Part shown: positions 20,101-27,912 of the stretch, in pieces | Layout of the letters: the number at the start of each line of letters is the position of its first letter | Position numbering within the stretch: the first letter of the stretch is position 1 | Assembly (NCBI RefSeq): GCF_009765775.1 | Contig: NZ_LMUU01000211.1 | Location: 1 to 34,921 of the forward strand | Length of the DNA stretch: 34,921 nucleotides | Direction of reading: 5' to 3' | DNA from: Beijerinckia sp. L45 | Lineage (GTDB): Bacteria; Pseudomonadota; Alphaproteobacteria; Rhizobiales; Beijerinckiaceae | Made by a program: the position numbers and the translations under genes | Notes under the pieces: generated by a model | Databases searched by the model: none | What the model saw: only the letters and a program-made list of their open reading frames with translations | What the model was told of the DNA's origin: nothing

Positions 20101-20354
20101 AGCGACCGCGTGTATTCCAGACCGCTTATGCCGGCGAGCGCGGTCTCGACAGGATAGGTAACCTGCTTCTCGACGTCGAACGGCGAGAGTGCGGGCGCGA
20201 GCGCGTTGATCTGGACCTGGTTGTTGGTGATGTCGGGGACGGCATCGATCGGCAGCTTCGTCAGCGACCAGCAGCCGAAGGCCGCGATCATGAGGACGAA
20301 CAGCAGAACGAGCCAGCGTTGGCGGATCGAGACGTCGAGGATGCGGGAGATCAT
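17115..20354 (-). CDS. czcA: CzcA-type RND heavy-metal efflux pump
   Basis: A 1079-residue inner-membrane proton antiporter of the HME-RND family with 12 membrane helices and two large periplasmic loops. The helix-4 signature DFGLIVDGAVIIAEN carries D424, D430 and E437, with the same 6- and 7-residue spacing as the essential D402, D408 and E415 of Cupriavidus metallidurans CzcA. This marks the divalent (Co/Zn/Cd) class, in contrast to the second RND pump in this window. Periplasmic loop 1 contains an insertion around residues 148–175 (HDGARVHDGAPGWQADGSYL), as some CzcA/CnrA relatives have. It follows czcB by 12 bp. No czcC-like outer-membrane channel gene is present. Confidence 0.94.
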   Translation of the reverse strand: MISRILDVSIRQRWLVLLFVLMIAAFGCWSLTKLPIDAVPDITNNQVQINALAPALSPFDVEKQVTYPVETALAGISGLEYTRSLSRNGFSQVTAVFNEKVDIYFARQQVGERLAEAKASLPQGVEARMGPIATGLGEIYMWAVRYAVHDGARVHDGAPGWQADGSYLTPEGQTLRTDLERLTYLRTVQDWIIKPQVKTVTGIAGVDGIGGYEKQYHVQPDPSKLIGLDLSFADVSAALEANNANRGAGYLEANGEGIVVRSAGRLESMAEIGDVVVATRRGVPIQVKDVATIAIGRDLRTGSASENGKEAVIGTALMLIGGNSRTVATTVDDKIKLIAKALPPGVEIQTVLDRTRLVDATIHTVGKNLIEGALLVVAVLFLLLGNVRAAMIAAMVIPIAMLMTMTGMVQGRISANLMSLGALDFGLIVDGAVIIAENSLRHLAEKQAELGRGLRLDERLATVRRSAEEMIKPSLYGQAIIVLVYVPLLTFTGAEGKMFEPMALTVIIALVSAFILSLTFVPALIAIVITGRVQEKGNLLVRGLKAVYRPALSIALSHPVAIGAAALALLLGAGMLFTSLGQEFIPTLDEKNVAMNVLRIPSTSLTQSQAMQLRVEEAVSRFPQVDYVFSKTGTAEVASDPMPPNSSDTFVMLKPTDQWPDPKLTKVDLQRQIETAVTGLLGNTFEFSQPIQLRFNELLAGARGDLAIKVFGDEFAPMLDGANKIATILRGVSGAEDVKVEQTAGLPFLEIKIDKAASARLGLSISAIQDVIGAAVGGKEAGVVFEGDRRVPIVLRLDDQVRADMEALRNIPVPLPPSAKGVSGLSVPLQQVASFTVTDGPNQVSRENGKRRVVVTANVRGRDIGTLVAEAREKVDRELKLPPGYVVTWGGQFENLASARQRLMIVVPACFFAIFLLLYSALGSLREAMLVFSAVPLALTGGIAALWLRGMPFSVPAAVGFIALSGVAVLNGLVMMTFIKQLIAVGQPVREAVLDGALTRLRPVVMTALVASLGFVPMALATGTGAEVQKPLATVVIGGLTSATLLTLILLPALYAAFAKSETSRNRAPAGDRLPQAAE

Positions 20355-20366
20355 GGTGGCGCTCCG

Positions 20367-21617
20367 CTATTCGCTGTCCGCCCCGCCCTTGCCGAGTTCG
20401 GCCTTGAGCAGGAAGGAGTTGCGGGAGGCGACGACGTCGCCGTCGGAAAGGCCGGACAGGATCTCGAACGCCTCGTCGTCTTCGGCGCCGATCTTGACGT
20501 CGCGGCGTTGGAAGCCATCCGGCGTCTGAACGAAGACGGCCTTCTCGCCGGAGATGGTCTGCACGGCGGCGCGTGGCGCGACGATACGAGACGCAGCGGA
20601 CGCGATCGAGACCTCGGCCGACGCGAACATGCCAGGGCGAAGCCTGAGGGCCGCGTTCGGCACTTCCGCGATGACGCGGACCGAGCGCGTATCCTGGTTG
20701 AGGATCGGGCTGATGAAGGTGATGCGACCTTGGATCGGCGGCCCGCCACTAGGGTCTGGTATCCCGACGGCGGCCCCTTCGTTGACCGACGCGAGGTCCA
20801 CGGTCGGCACCGAAAGGTCGAGCCAGACGGTGGAGAGGTCGGCGACGGTGTAGATCTCCGCTGGATCGCCTTCCTTGCCGACGGCCGTCCCGACGTCGAC
20901 TTTTCGCTCGACGATCCTGCCGGCGAGTGGCGAGCGGACCTCATAGAGGCGTAACGTCGATAGGCCTTTTCCGGCGGCGTAGAGCCGGTCGGCGGCCTTC
21001 ACCGCATCAGCTTCGATCCCGAGCGCGGACAGCTTCTGCCTCGCCAGTTCGAAACGCAGGCTCGTCTCCGCGAACGTGTTCTGCACCTGCAGGAACTGCT
21101 GCTCCGCCGACACGCGGCGATCCCATAGCGTTTTGGCCCGATCGAACAGTGTCTTCTGCAGGTCGAAGTTCACGGACGCGGTGAGGTACTCGCTCTTGGC
21201 ATCCGCGACTTCGCGGCTGTCGAGGATCGCGACGACCTCACCGGCAGCAACCGGATCACCAAGGCGCTTCCGCATCGCCGAGACGGTCCCGACGACGCGT
21301 GCCGGAACGCGAGCGACGCGATCGGTATCGATAGCTATCGTGCCTGGAACGACGAGATGACGGGACAAGGTGCCGCTCGTCACGCGGACCGTGGTGATTC
21401 CCTGGGTCGACGCTTGATCGGGCGAAAGTCTGACGACGGTGTCTGGATGGTTATCCGCCGGTGCCGGCGGCCGGCCGTCTTTAGGATCGACGGTTCCGGT
21501 GCCCGCTACCGCAGCGAGCGGTGTCGCGGTCGCCGCCGAAGATGTCGACGGCGCGAACGCAAGCATAAGTGCTCCGACGACCATCGCGGTCGCGAACGTA
21601 AGAATGGACGGTTTCAT
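20367..21617 (-). CDS. czcB: CzcB-type RND periplasmic adaptor
   Basis: A 416-residue membrane-fusion protein linking CzcA to an outer-membrane channel. A signal peptide (about residues 1–28) precedes a Pro/Asp-rich linker. The barrel-sandwich (lipoyl-like) halves are visible at VARVPARVVGTVSAMRKRLG and at LYEVRSPLAGRIVERKVDVG, and are separated by a helical hairpin (about residues 140–215) of the shorter HME type. Beta-barrel and membrane-proximal domains follow (TVWLDLSVPTVDL, VFVQTPDGFQRRDVKIG). It lacks the His-rich N-terminal extension seen in some CzcB proteins. It precedes czcA by 12 bp in the same operon. Confidence 0.93.
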   Translation of the reverse strand: MKPSILTFATAMVVGALMLAFAPSTSSAATATPLAAVAGTGTVDPKDGRPPAPADNHPDTVVRLSPDQASTQGITTVRVTSGTLSRHLVVPGTIAIDTDRVARVPARVVGTVSAMRKRLGDPVAAGEVVAILDSREVADAKSEYLTASVNFDLQKTLFDRAKTLWDRRVSAEQQFLQVQNTFAETSLRFELARQKLSALGIEADAVKAADRLYAAGKGLSTLRLYEVRSPLAGRIVERKVDVGTAVGKEGDPAEIYTVADLSTVWLDLSVPTVDLASVNEGAAVGIPDPSGGPPIQGRITFISPILNQDTRSVRVIAEVPNAALRLRPGMFASAEVSIASAASRIVAPRAAVQTISGEKAVFVQTPDGFQRRDVKIGAEDDEAFEILSGLSDGDVVASRNSFLLKAELGKGGADSE

Positions 21618-21743
21618 GATAGGAGCCCGGGCGGTAGTCGACGACGCCGGCTAGATAGCCGTAGTCGTCCCATGCGACGGCCGAGCCGAGGCTCGGGCCG
21701 ACGACGGCGGAAGGCGTTCGATGCCGCGACGGCGGCACCGGCC

Positions 21744-22106
21744 TTAAGCTCGGGGCGGTCTCTGGAGAGGTGCCGACGGCACGGAGCTTAGCGAAGCCTC
21801 CGTCGTCGAATATTCGGCGCGCGTCGCGACGCGCACGGGAACGTGGACCGCGGCTCGCGACAGGCCGGCTGGAGCGCTCCAGCAGTGGGCCGCGCAGTCC
21901 AGGCCGCAATCACAGAGGCCGTCACGATCGACATCGCCGGGGCCAGACGCCGTCGAGGCGCTGAAGACGTCCGTGTTGGACGCCGGGTTCACGCCGTGGG
22001 CGGGCGGCGCAAGGAAAGCCAGCGCCAGGATGAACGACATCAGGCGCAGGAAGGCGCTGAAGCGCCACTCCCGTTTCGACCGCATGCTGAAGTCCGTCCG
22101 TACCAT
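21744..22106 (-). CDS. Small secreted Cys-rich protein heading the czcBA operon
   Basis: A 120-residue frame, 126 bp upstream of czcB on the same strand. A signal peptide is clear (LMSFILALAFLAPPAHG, cleavage near residue 38), followed by a short mature chain with DGLCDCGLDCAAHC, four cysteines and a histidine in 14 residues, suited to metal binding. Size and position are reminiscent of CzcI-like accessory proteins, but I cannot show homology. ATG 22106 is the longest start; the internal ATG of MSFIL at residue 23 (22040) is as likely, since neither has a strong ribosome binding site. A periplasmic metal-sensing or buffering role is inference. Confidence 0.6.
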   Translation of the reverse strand: MVRTDFSMRSKREWRFSAFLRLMSFILALAFLAPPAHGVNPASNTDVFSASTASGPGDVDRDGLCDCGLDCAAHCWSAPAGLSRAAVHVPVRVATRAEYSTTEASLSSVPSAPLQRPPRA

Positions 22107-22220
22107 GGCTCAGGCGATACACGAAGATGATGGCCGCGGAAAGACGGCTTCCAATACGACATGTCGGCCGCAGCGAGGCGCGGAGTTGCGGAAACGCTCG
22201 CGTCGTGAGATCGTGATGCC

Positions 22221-22583
22221 GTGAACTCGAACGCCCTCATTCGCTTCGTCGTCGCGATCTGCATGATCGCCGGCCTTTCGATCGCTCCGACGTCGTTCGC
22301 CGGATTAACCAAGCATGCGCCCGCGATGCATGACGCAATGGCGGGGATGGTGACATCCGATAACGGCGAGATGCCGTGCTGCCCGAAGAAGCCTGTTCTT
22401 CCCGATTGCCCGAAGTGCCCGCTGATGGCGCTTTGCGCGTCCGTGTTCGTCGGGCAGGACACGGCTGTGAACCTGACCGTTCCCCAATCCGTGGCACGTC
22501 AGCGCGAGATGGTGTCCGACGAGCTGCTGTTCGCGGGCCTCACCGGCGCGCCTCTCCCAGAACCTCCTCGAAGCTCGGTCTGA
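22221..22583 (+). CDS. Small secreted Cys-rich protein heading the cusBA cluster
   Basis: A 120-residue protein beginning with GTG. The signal peptide FVVAICMIAGLSIAPTSFAG is clear. The mature part has MPCCPKKPVLPDCPKCPLMALCASV, with five cysteines and two methionines around one short stretch. Several metal islands carry small proteins of this kind next to copper RND pumps, and the Cys/Met composition fits Cu(I) handling in the periplasm, but the family name is not certain to me. It is divergent from the Cys-rich gene at 21744–22106; the 114 bp between them must hold both promoters. Confidence 0.65.
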   Translation: MNSNALIRFVVAICMIAGLSIAPTSFAGLTKHAPAMHDAMAGMVTSDNGEMPCCPKKPVLPDCPKCPLMALCASVFVGQDTAVNLTVPQSVARQREMVSDELLFAGLTGAPLPEPPRSSV

Positions 22584-22669
22584 CCCGGCCCTAGGCCGTC
22601 GTCCGCCGCAGCGATGCGGCGCATTCCGTTCGCCGCCGCGGCGGCAATCAGCTTCGCAGGAAATCACTC

Positions 22670-23077
22670 ATGAACGCGCTCAGACACGCGCGCGCCTCGA
22701 CGGCCGCGCTCGCCGGCCTCGCCTTGCTTGGAATGACCACGCTCGCGCACGCCGACATCAAGGACTACGAATTCCAGCTCGTCGAAAAGTCGGTGAAGCC
22801 TGGCCCCGATCGGCTCATCACCGTCAGGCTCGTGAACAAGAAGACCGGCAAGCCCGTCCCCGACGCCGTCATCGTGGCCACGCGCCTCGACATGGCGCCC
22901 GACGGGATGGCCGACATGGCCACGACGATCGCGGGAGAACCCGGCGGCGAACCCGGAACCTACCGCTTCAAGGCCAAGGTCACGATGGCCGGCGGCTGGC
23001 GCCTTTCCCTCGCTGCGAAGGTCCAGGGCGAGGAAGGTACCGTCGACAACAAGCTCGTCATCAAGGCCGAGGAATGA
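22670..23077 (+). CDS. FixH/YtkA-like periplasmic protein
   Basis: A 135-residue secreted protein. A signal peptide ends near HADIKDYEFQ (about residue 28). The remainder is a small beta-sandwich with the YtkA/FixH-like pattern LITVRLVNKKTGKPVPDAVI, APDGMADM and EPGTYRFKAKVTMAGGWRLSL, similar to domains often encoded beside CusB or in copper delivery clusters. The methionines in MAPDGMADM could bind Cu(I). AGGA eight bases upstream supports the ATG. It precedes cusB by 94 bp and is probably cotranscribed. The assignment rests on pattern and context. Confidence 0.72.
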   Translation: MNALRHARASTAALAGLALLGMTTLAHADIKDYEFQLVEKSVKPGPDRLITVRLVNKKTGKPVPDAVIVATRLDMAPDGMADMATTIAGEPGGEPGTYRFKAKVTMAGGWRLSLAAKVQGEEGTVDNKLVIKAEE

Positions 23078-23171
23078 TCCGCGTCATTCCCGTTCCGCAC
23101 CTCGCGCCGATAAGGCGCGAGGATTGCGGATCCACGCCGCTATGGACCGGTCATCACGCAGGAGCCGCTTC

Positions 23172-24614
23172 ATGAGCCGTCTTGCGGTCCTTGCCTTCGC
23201 GACGCTCGTCGGCGCGGGTGGCTTCTGGCTCGGCGGGCATCCGCAGGTCGCTGCTTCAGCGCTCGATGAGGCACGCGCGTATTTGTCGGGGAGCCGATCT
23301 TCACCGGGTCTTCCCCAAGCGGCCGTGAAGCCGGCCGGCACGATCGCCTACTACCGCGATCCCGACGGCAAGCTCAGCTACTCGGCGGACCCGAGGAAGA
23401 CTGCTGACAGGCGTGACTTCGTCGCCGTCGATGCCGCCGCGGACGTGCGGTTCGGCGCCACGGGCACCATCATGGCAGCCAACTCGGAAACGGCGCGGCC
23501 GCCCGTCGTTGAGGCTTCCGGGCGTAAGATCAGGTTCTACCGCAATCCCATGGGTCTCCCCGACACCTCGCCGGTGCCGAAGAAAGACTCCATGGGCATG
23601 GACTACATCGCCGTCTACGCGGGCGAGGAAGAGGACGGCAAGACGATCAGGGTCTCGCCCGGCAAGCTGCAACGGACCGGCGTGCAGTCGGTCAAGGTCG
23701 ACCGACGCCCGATCATGCAGACGGTGCGGGTGCCCGGTTCGGTCCAGCTCGACGAACGGCTGATCTCCGTCGTCGCGACCCGGTCCGACGCCTACGTCGA
23801 CCACGTCGAGAACGTCACCACCGGCGATACCGTGAAGAAGGGGCAACCCCTCGTCACCGTCTATTCGCCCGACGTGAACTCGGCTGCGGCGCAGATGATC
23901 TCCAACCCCGGCTACGAAGGGTCGCGTCGTCGCCTTAAGAACCTGAACGTGTCCGACGAGGCGATCGCCGACATGGAGCGCACCCATCAGGTGCCCTTCT
24001 CGATCATGTGGAGCGCACCGCGCGGCGGCGTCGTGCTCGAACGCGGCGCCGTCGAGGGCATGAAGGCGGCGGCGGGCGCCACGCTGTTCCGGATCGCCGA
24101 CATCTCGACCGTCTGGGTGCTCGCCGACGTGCCCGAGCACGCGATCGGCGGCGTCCGCGTCGGGCAGGCGGCGAACGTCCGCGTCCGCGCGCTGCCCAAC
24201 CGCGCCTTCAGCGGCCGGATCGCCCTAATCTATCCGCAGCTCAACAACGCGACCCGCAGCACGAGGGTGCGCATCGAGCTGCCGAACCCCGACCACGTGC
24301 TGCTTGCCGATATGTATGCCGATGTCGAGATCGCGACCGGGACACCAACTCCCGTGATCGCCGTGCCCGACGACGCAGTCATCGATACAGGGGCCAGACA
24401 GACCGTGATCCTCGACAGGGGCGACGGCCGGCTGGAGCCCCGTGGGGTGAAGGTCGGCGTGCGAGGCGACGGCTACGTCGAGGTGAAGGACGGCGTCGCC
24501 GTCGGAGATGCCGTCGTGACCTCGGCTAACTTCCTCATCGACGCCGAGAGCAACCTGAAGGCCGCTCTCGAAGGCATGACAGCAGGCAACACCCAGGCGG
24601 AGCGAAAGCCATGA
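23172..24614 (+). CDS. cusB: CusB-type RND periplasmic adaptor with two heavy-metal-binding segments
   Basis: A 480-residue adaptor for Cu(I)/Ag(I) efflux. After the signal anchor (about residues 3–22) there are two copies of the short heavy-metal-binding module. Copy 2 (120–149) is canonical, FYRNPMGLPDTSPVPKKDSM followed by GMDYI. Copy 1 (about 58–86) keeps the outline (YYRDPDGKLSYSADP, DFVAV) but has lost the methionines, so it is degenerate. The lipoyl-like, beta-barrel and membrane-proximal domains follow. ATG 23172 was preferred over the in-frame ATG at 23124 because AGGAG sits seven bases upstream and the signal sequence then begins at once. Its TGA overlaps the cusA ATG by four bases. 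Confidence 0.93.
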   Translation: MSRLAVLAFATLVGAGGFWLGGHPQVAASALDEARAYLSGSRSSPGLPQAAVKPAGTIAYYRDPDGKLSYSADPRKTADRRDFVAVDAAADVRFGATGTIMAANSETARPPVVEASGRKIRFYRNPMGLPDTSPVPKKDSMGMDYIAVYAGEEEDGKTIRVSPGKLQRTGVQSVKVDRRPIMQTVRVPGSVQLDERLISVVATRSDAYVDHVENVTTGDTVKKGQPLVTVYSPDVNSAAAQMISNPGYEGSRRRLKNLNVSDEAIADMERTHQVPFSIMWSAPRGGVVLERGAVEGMKAAAGATLFRIADISTVWVLADVPEHAIGGVRVGQAANVRVRALPNRAFSGRIALIYPQLNNATRSTRVRIELPNPDHVLLADMYADVEIATGTPTPVIAVPDDAVIDTGARQTVILDRGDGRLEPRGVKVGVRGDGYVEVKDGVAVGDAVVTSANFLIDAESNLKAALEGMTAGNTQAERKP

Positions 24615-27600
24615 TCGCCAAGCTCATAGGATGGTCGGCGCGTAATGTCGTGCTGGTCATGGTCGCGACGCTGTTCGCCGTCGCGGGCGGCCTCTACGCC
24701 CTGAAGCATCTGCCGCTCGACGCGATCCCGGACCTCTCGGACACGCAGGTCATCGTCTACACGGACTATCCCGGCCAGGCGCCGCAAGTCGTCGAAGACC
24801 AGGTCACCTATCCGCTGACGACGGCGATGCTCACCGTCCCGAAGTCGAAGGTCGTGCGCGGCTTCTCGTTCTTCGGCGTGTCCTTCGTCTACGTGATCTT
24901 TGAGGACGGCACCGACATCTATTGGGCTCGCAGCCGCGTGCTCGAATACTTGAACGGCGCCGGCAAGCGGTTGCCCAATGGGGTGACGCCGACGCTGGGA
25001 CCCGACGCCACCGGCGTCGGCTGGGTCTACCAGTACGCCGTCACCAGCGACAGACGGAACCTCGCCGAGACCCGCTCGATGCAGGACTACGCGCTGAAGT
25101 TCGGCCTCGCCAAGGCGGAAGGCGTCTCCGAGATCGCCAGCGTCGGCGGCTTCGTGAAGCAGTACAACATCGTTGTCGATCCGCAGCGCATGCGCGACCT
25201 CGGTATATCGCTCGCCAAGATCCGCGACGTCGTCCGCGCCAGCAACACCGACGTCGGCGGCCGGACGGTCGAACTCTCAGAGTTCGAGTTCATCGTGCGC
25301 GGACGCGGCTACCTGCGCGGCGTCGACGACATCGCCGGCATCGTCGTGAAGTCGGACAACGGCACGCCGGTGCTCCTAAAGGACATCGCCCGCGTCGAAC
25401 TCGGACCCGACGAACGCCGCGGCGTCACCGACCTCGACGGCGAGGGCGAGGTGGCCGGCGGCATCGCCCTCCAGCGCTTCGGCTCGAACGCGCTCGACGT
25501 CATCGACAACGTGAAGAAGCGCCTGGGCGAGATACTACCGAGCCTGCCTGAGGGGACGAAGATCGTCCCGGTCTACGACCGCTCCGGCCTGATCGATGCC
25601 GCCATTGAGACGCTGAAGCATACCTTGTTGGAGGAGAGCGTCGTCGTGGCGCTGGTCTGCATCGTCTTCCTGCTCCATTTCCGGAGTGCGCTCGTCGCGA
25701 TCCTCATGCTGCCGGTCGGTATCCTCATGGCCTTCGGCGCGATGCGGCTGATGGGTCTCGGCGCCAACATCATGAGCTTAGGGGGCATCGCTATCGCCAT
25801 CGGTGCGATGATCGATGGCGCGGTGGTCATGATCGAGAATGCGCACAAGCACCTGGAACGCGCGGCACCAGGGTCGAACCGGCGCGACGTTCTCATCGAA
25901 GCGGCGAAGGAGGTCGGCCCGGCGCTGTTCTTCAGCCTGCTCGTCATCACCGTGTCGTTCACGCCGATCTTCACGCTGGAATCGCAGGAGGGCCGGCTCT
26001 TCGGGCCGTTGGCCTTCACCAAGACCTTCTCGATGGCGGCGGCGGCGATCCTCTCGATCACGCTGGTCCCTGTCCTGATGATCTTCTTCGTGCGGGGTCG
26101 GATCATCGCCGAGCACAAGAACCCGGTGAACCGGCTGCTGATCTGGACCTACCGTCCGATCATCGGCTTCGTCCTCCGGAACAAGGTCGTCACGCTGGTC
26201 GCAGCCCTGGCGGTGCTCGGCGCCAGCGCCTATCCCGCGAGCCAACTCGGGTCCGAGTTCATGCCGACCCTCAACGAGGGGACGCTGCTCTACATGCCGA
26301 CGACGTTGCCGGGGATCTCGGTCACCAAGGCTGGCGATCTGCTGCAGATGCAGGACCGGATCATCAAGGGCTTCCCTGAAGTGGCCTCGGTTTATGGCAA
26401 GTCTGGCCGCGCCGAGACGGCCACCGATCCCGCACCGACCGAGATGTTCGAGACGGTCGTGAACCTCAAGCCCAAGGACCAATGGCCTAGCGGCGTGACG
26501 ATCGAGAGCCTTCAGGCGGAAATGGACAGGGCGCTGCAGTTTCCCGGGGTCTCCAACGCGTGGACCATGCCTATCAAGGCGCGGACCGACATGCTCGCGA
26601 CAGGCATCCGCACGCCCGTCGGCATCAAGGTCTTGGGAAAGGACCTCGGCGAGATGGAGAAGGCGGCGCGCGAGATCGAGACGGTCGTCCGCAACGTGCC
26701 TGGCACGAGCAGCGCCTACGCCGAGCGCGTCGTTGGTGGATACTACCTAGAGATACTCCCGGACCGCGAGGCGCTAGCCCGCTACGGCCTGACCGTCGGC
26801 GACCTTCAGGACACGATCGGCATGGCGCTGGGCGGCGACGCCGTGACGACGACGGTCGAGGGACGCGAGCGCTATACCGTGAACGTGCGCTATCCCCGTG
26901 ACCTACGAAGCGACCCTAAGGCGATCGCCCGCGACGTTCTCGTCTCGCTGCCCGCGGGGGGTACGGTGCCGCTCGGCGAAGTTGCGAAGGTGCAGCTTGG
27001 GCGCGGTCCGACGTCGATCCGGACGGAGAACGGCCAGCTTGCGGTCTACATCTACGTCGACATCCACGACCGCGACCTTGGCGGCTACGTCGCCGACGCG
27101 CAGAAGGCGGTCGCCGATAACGTCAGGCTGCCGCCTGGCACCGTCGTGCAGTGGAGCGGCCAGTTCGAATACATGCAGCGCGCCATCGAGAAGCTGAAGG
27201 TCGTGGTGCCTTTGACCCTGCTCATCATCTTCCTGCTGCTGTTCCTGAACTTCAGGCGGATGACGGAGACGCTCATCGTAATGCTGTCTCTGCCGTTCGC
27301 CCTTGTCGGCGGGCTCTGGTTCATGTGGTGGCTCGGCTTCAACATGTCGGTCGCGGTGGCGGTGGGCTTCATCGCGCTCGCCGGAGTCGCGGCGGAGACC
27401 GGCGTCGTGATGCTTATCTACCTCGATCAGGCCATGGCCCTGCTGAAGGCCGAGCGCGATGCGGCGGGCCTCGCCTTCACCCGGGTCGATCTCAACGCGG
27501 CGATCATGCTTGGCGCAGTCGAGCGCGTCCGGCCGAAGATGATGACTGTCGTCGCGATCATGGCCGGTCTGCTTCCCATCCTATGGAGCACGGGGACGGG

Positions 27601-27778
27601 CTCCGAAGTCATGCAGCGCATCGCTGTGCCGATGATCGGCGGAATGGTGTCTTCGACGGCCCTGACGCTCGTTGTCATTCCTGCGGTCTACGCTCTGATC
27701 AAGGGTGTAGGACTCCCGAGGAGATCTGCCAACGGTACGCCCGCTGAAGCGTACCCTACACGGATGGCCGCCGAGTGA
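24611..27778 (+). CDS. cusA: CusA-type RND Cu(I)/Ag(I) efflux pump
   Basis: A 1055-residue HME-RND proton antiporter. The three methionines that bind Cu(I)/Ag(I) in E. coli CusA (M573, M623, M672) have exact counterparts in context and spacing: M562 in LYMPTTLPG, M612 in EMFETVV and M661 in TDMLATGI. Helix 4 carries D402 and E409 in IGAMIDGAVVMIENAHK, the monovalent-type signature, unlike the DFG…D…E of the CzcA in this window. It therefore handles copper and silver and not Zn/Co/Cd. The ATGA overlap with cusB indicates coupled synthesis. No cusC, cusF or cusRS is present nearby. Confidence 0.95.
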   Translation: MIAKLIGWSARNVVLVMVATLFAVAGGLYALKHLPLDAIPDLSDTQVIVYTDYPGQAPQVVEDQVTYPLTTAMLTVPKSKVVRGFSFFGVSFVYVIFEDGTDIYWARSRVLEYLNGAGKRLPNGVTPTLGPDATGVGWVYQYAVTSDRRNLAETRSMQDYALKFGLAKAEGVSEIASVGGFVKQYNIVVDPQRMRDLGISLAKIRDVVRASNTDVGGRTVELSEFEFIVRGRGYLRGVDDIAGIVVKSDNGTPVLLKDIARVELGPDERRGVTDLDGEGEVAGGIALQRFGSNALDVIDNVKKRLGEILPSLPEGTKIVPVYDRSGLIDAAIETLKHTLLEESVVVALVCIVFLLHFRSALVAILMLPVGILMAFGAMRLMGLGANIMSLGGIAIAIGAMIDGAVVMIENAHKHLERAAPGSNRRDVLIEAAKEVGPALFFSLLVITVSFTPIFTLESQEGRLFGPLAFTKTFSMAAAAILSITLVPVLMIFFVRGRIIAEHKNPVNRLLIWTYRPIIGFVLRNKVVTLVAALAVLGASAYPASQLGSEFMPTLNEGTLLYMPTTLPGISVTKAGDLLQMQDRIIKGFPEVASVYGKSGRAETATDPAPTEMFETVVNLKPKDQWPSGVTIESLQAEMDRALQFPGVSNAWTMPIKARTDMLATGIRTPVGIKVLGKDLGEMEKAAREIETVVRNVPGTSSAYAERVVGGYYLEILPDREALARYGLTVGDLQDTIGMALGGDAVTTTVEGRERYTVNVRYPRDLRSDPKAIARDVLVSLPAGGTVPLGEVAKVQLGRGPTSIRTENGQLAVYIYVDIHDRDLGGYVADAQKAVADNVRLPPGTVVQWSGQFEYMQRAIEKLKVVVPLTLLIIFLLLFLNFRRMTETLIVMLSLPFALVGGLWFMWWLGFNMSVAVAVGFIALAGVAAETGVVMLIYLDQAMALLKAERDAAGLAFTRVDLNAAIMLGAVERVRPKMMTVVAIMAGLLPILWSTGTGSEVMQRIAVPMIGGMVSSTALTLVVIPAVYALIKGVGLPRRSANGTPAEAYPTRMAAE

Positions 27779-27912
27779 TGGCCGCTGCGGCGCCCTAGAT
27801 CACGTTGGAGAATGGGACGCGATATTCCGGCCGACGCCTCCTGGGAGTCGTTTCCGCGTGGCCGTGTCCCCATGCGGCGACCGGCGACGTTTCCGCCATC
27901 CCGACGATGGGA

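Noticed and set aside
21481-21909. Open frame of 142 codons between czcB and the Cys-rich gene
   Set aside because: It overlaps both the secreted Cys-rich gene and the czcB start, is Arg-rich and has no signal or domain.
27779-27912. Terminator between the convergent cusA and dmeF-like genes
   Set aside because: Only a weak 5-bp ATCCC/GGGAT hairpin overlapping the dmeF stop is present, without a T-tract; not enough to call.
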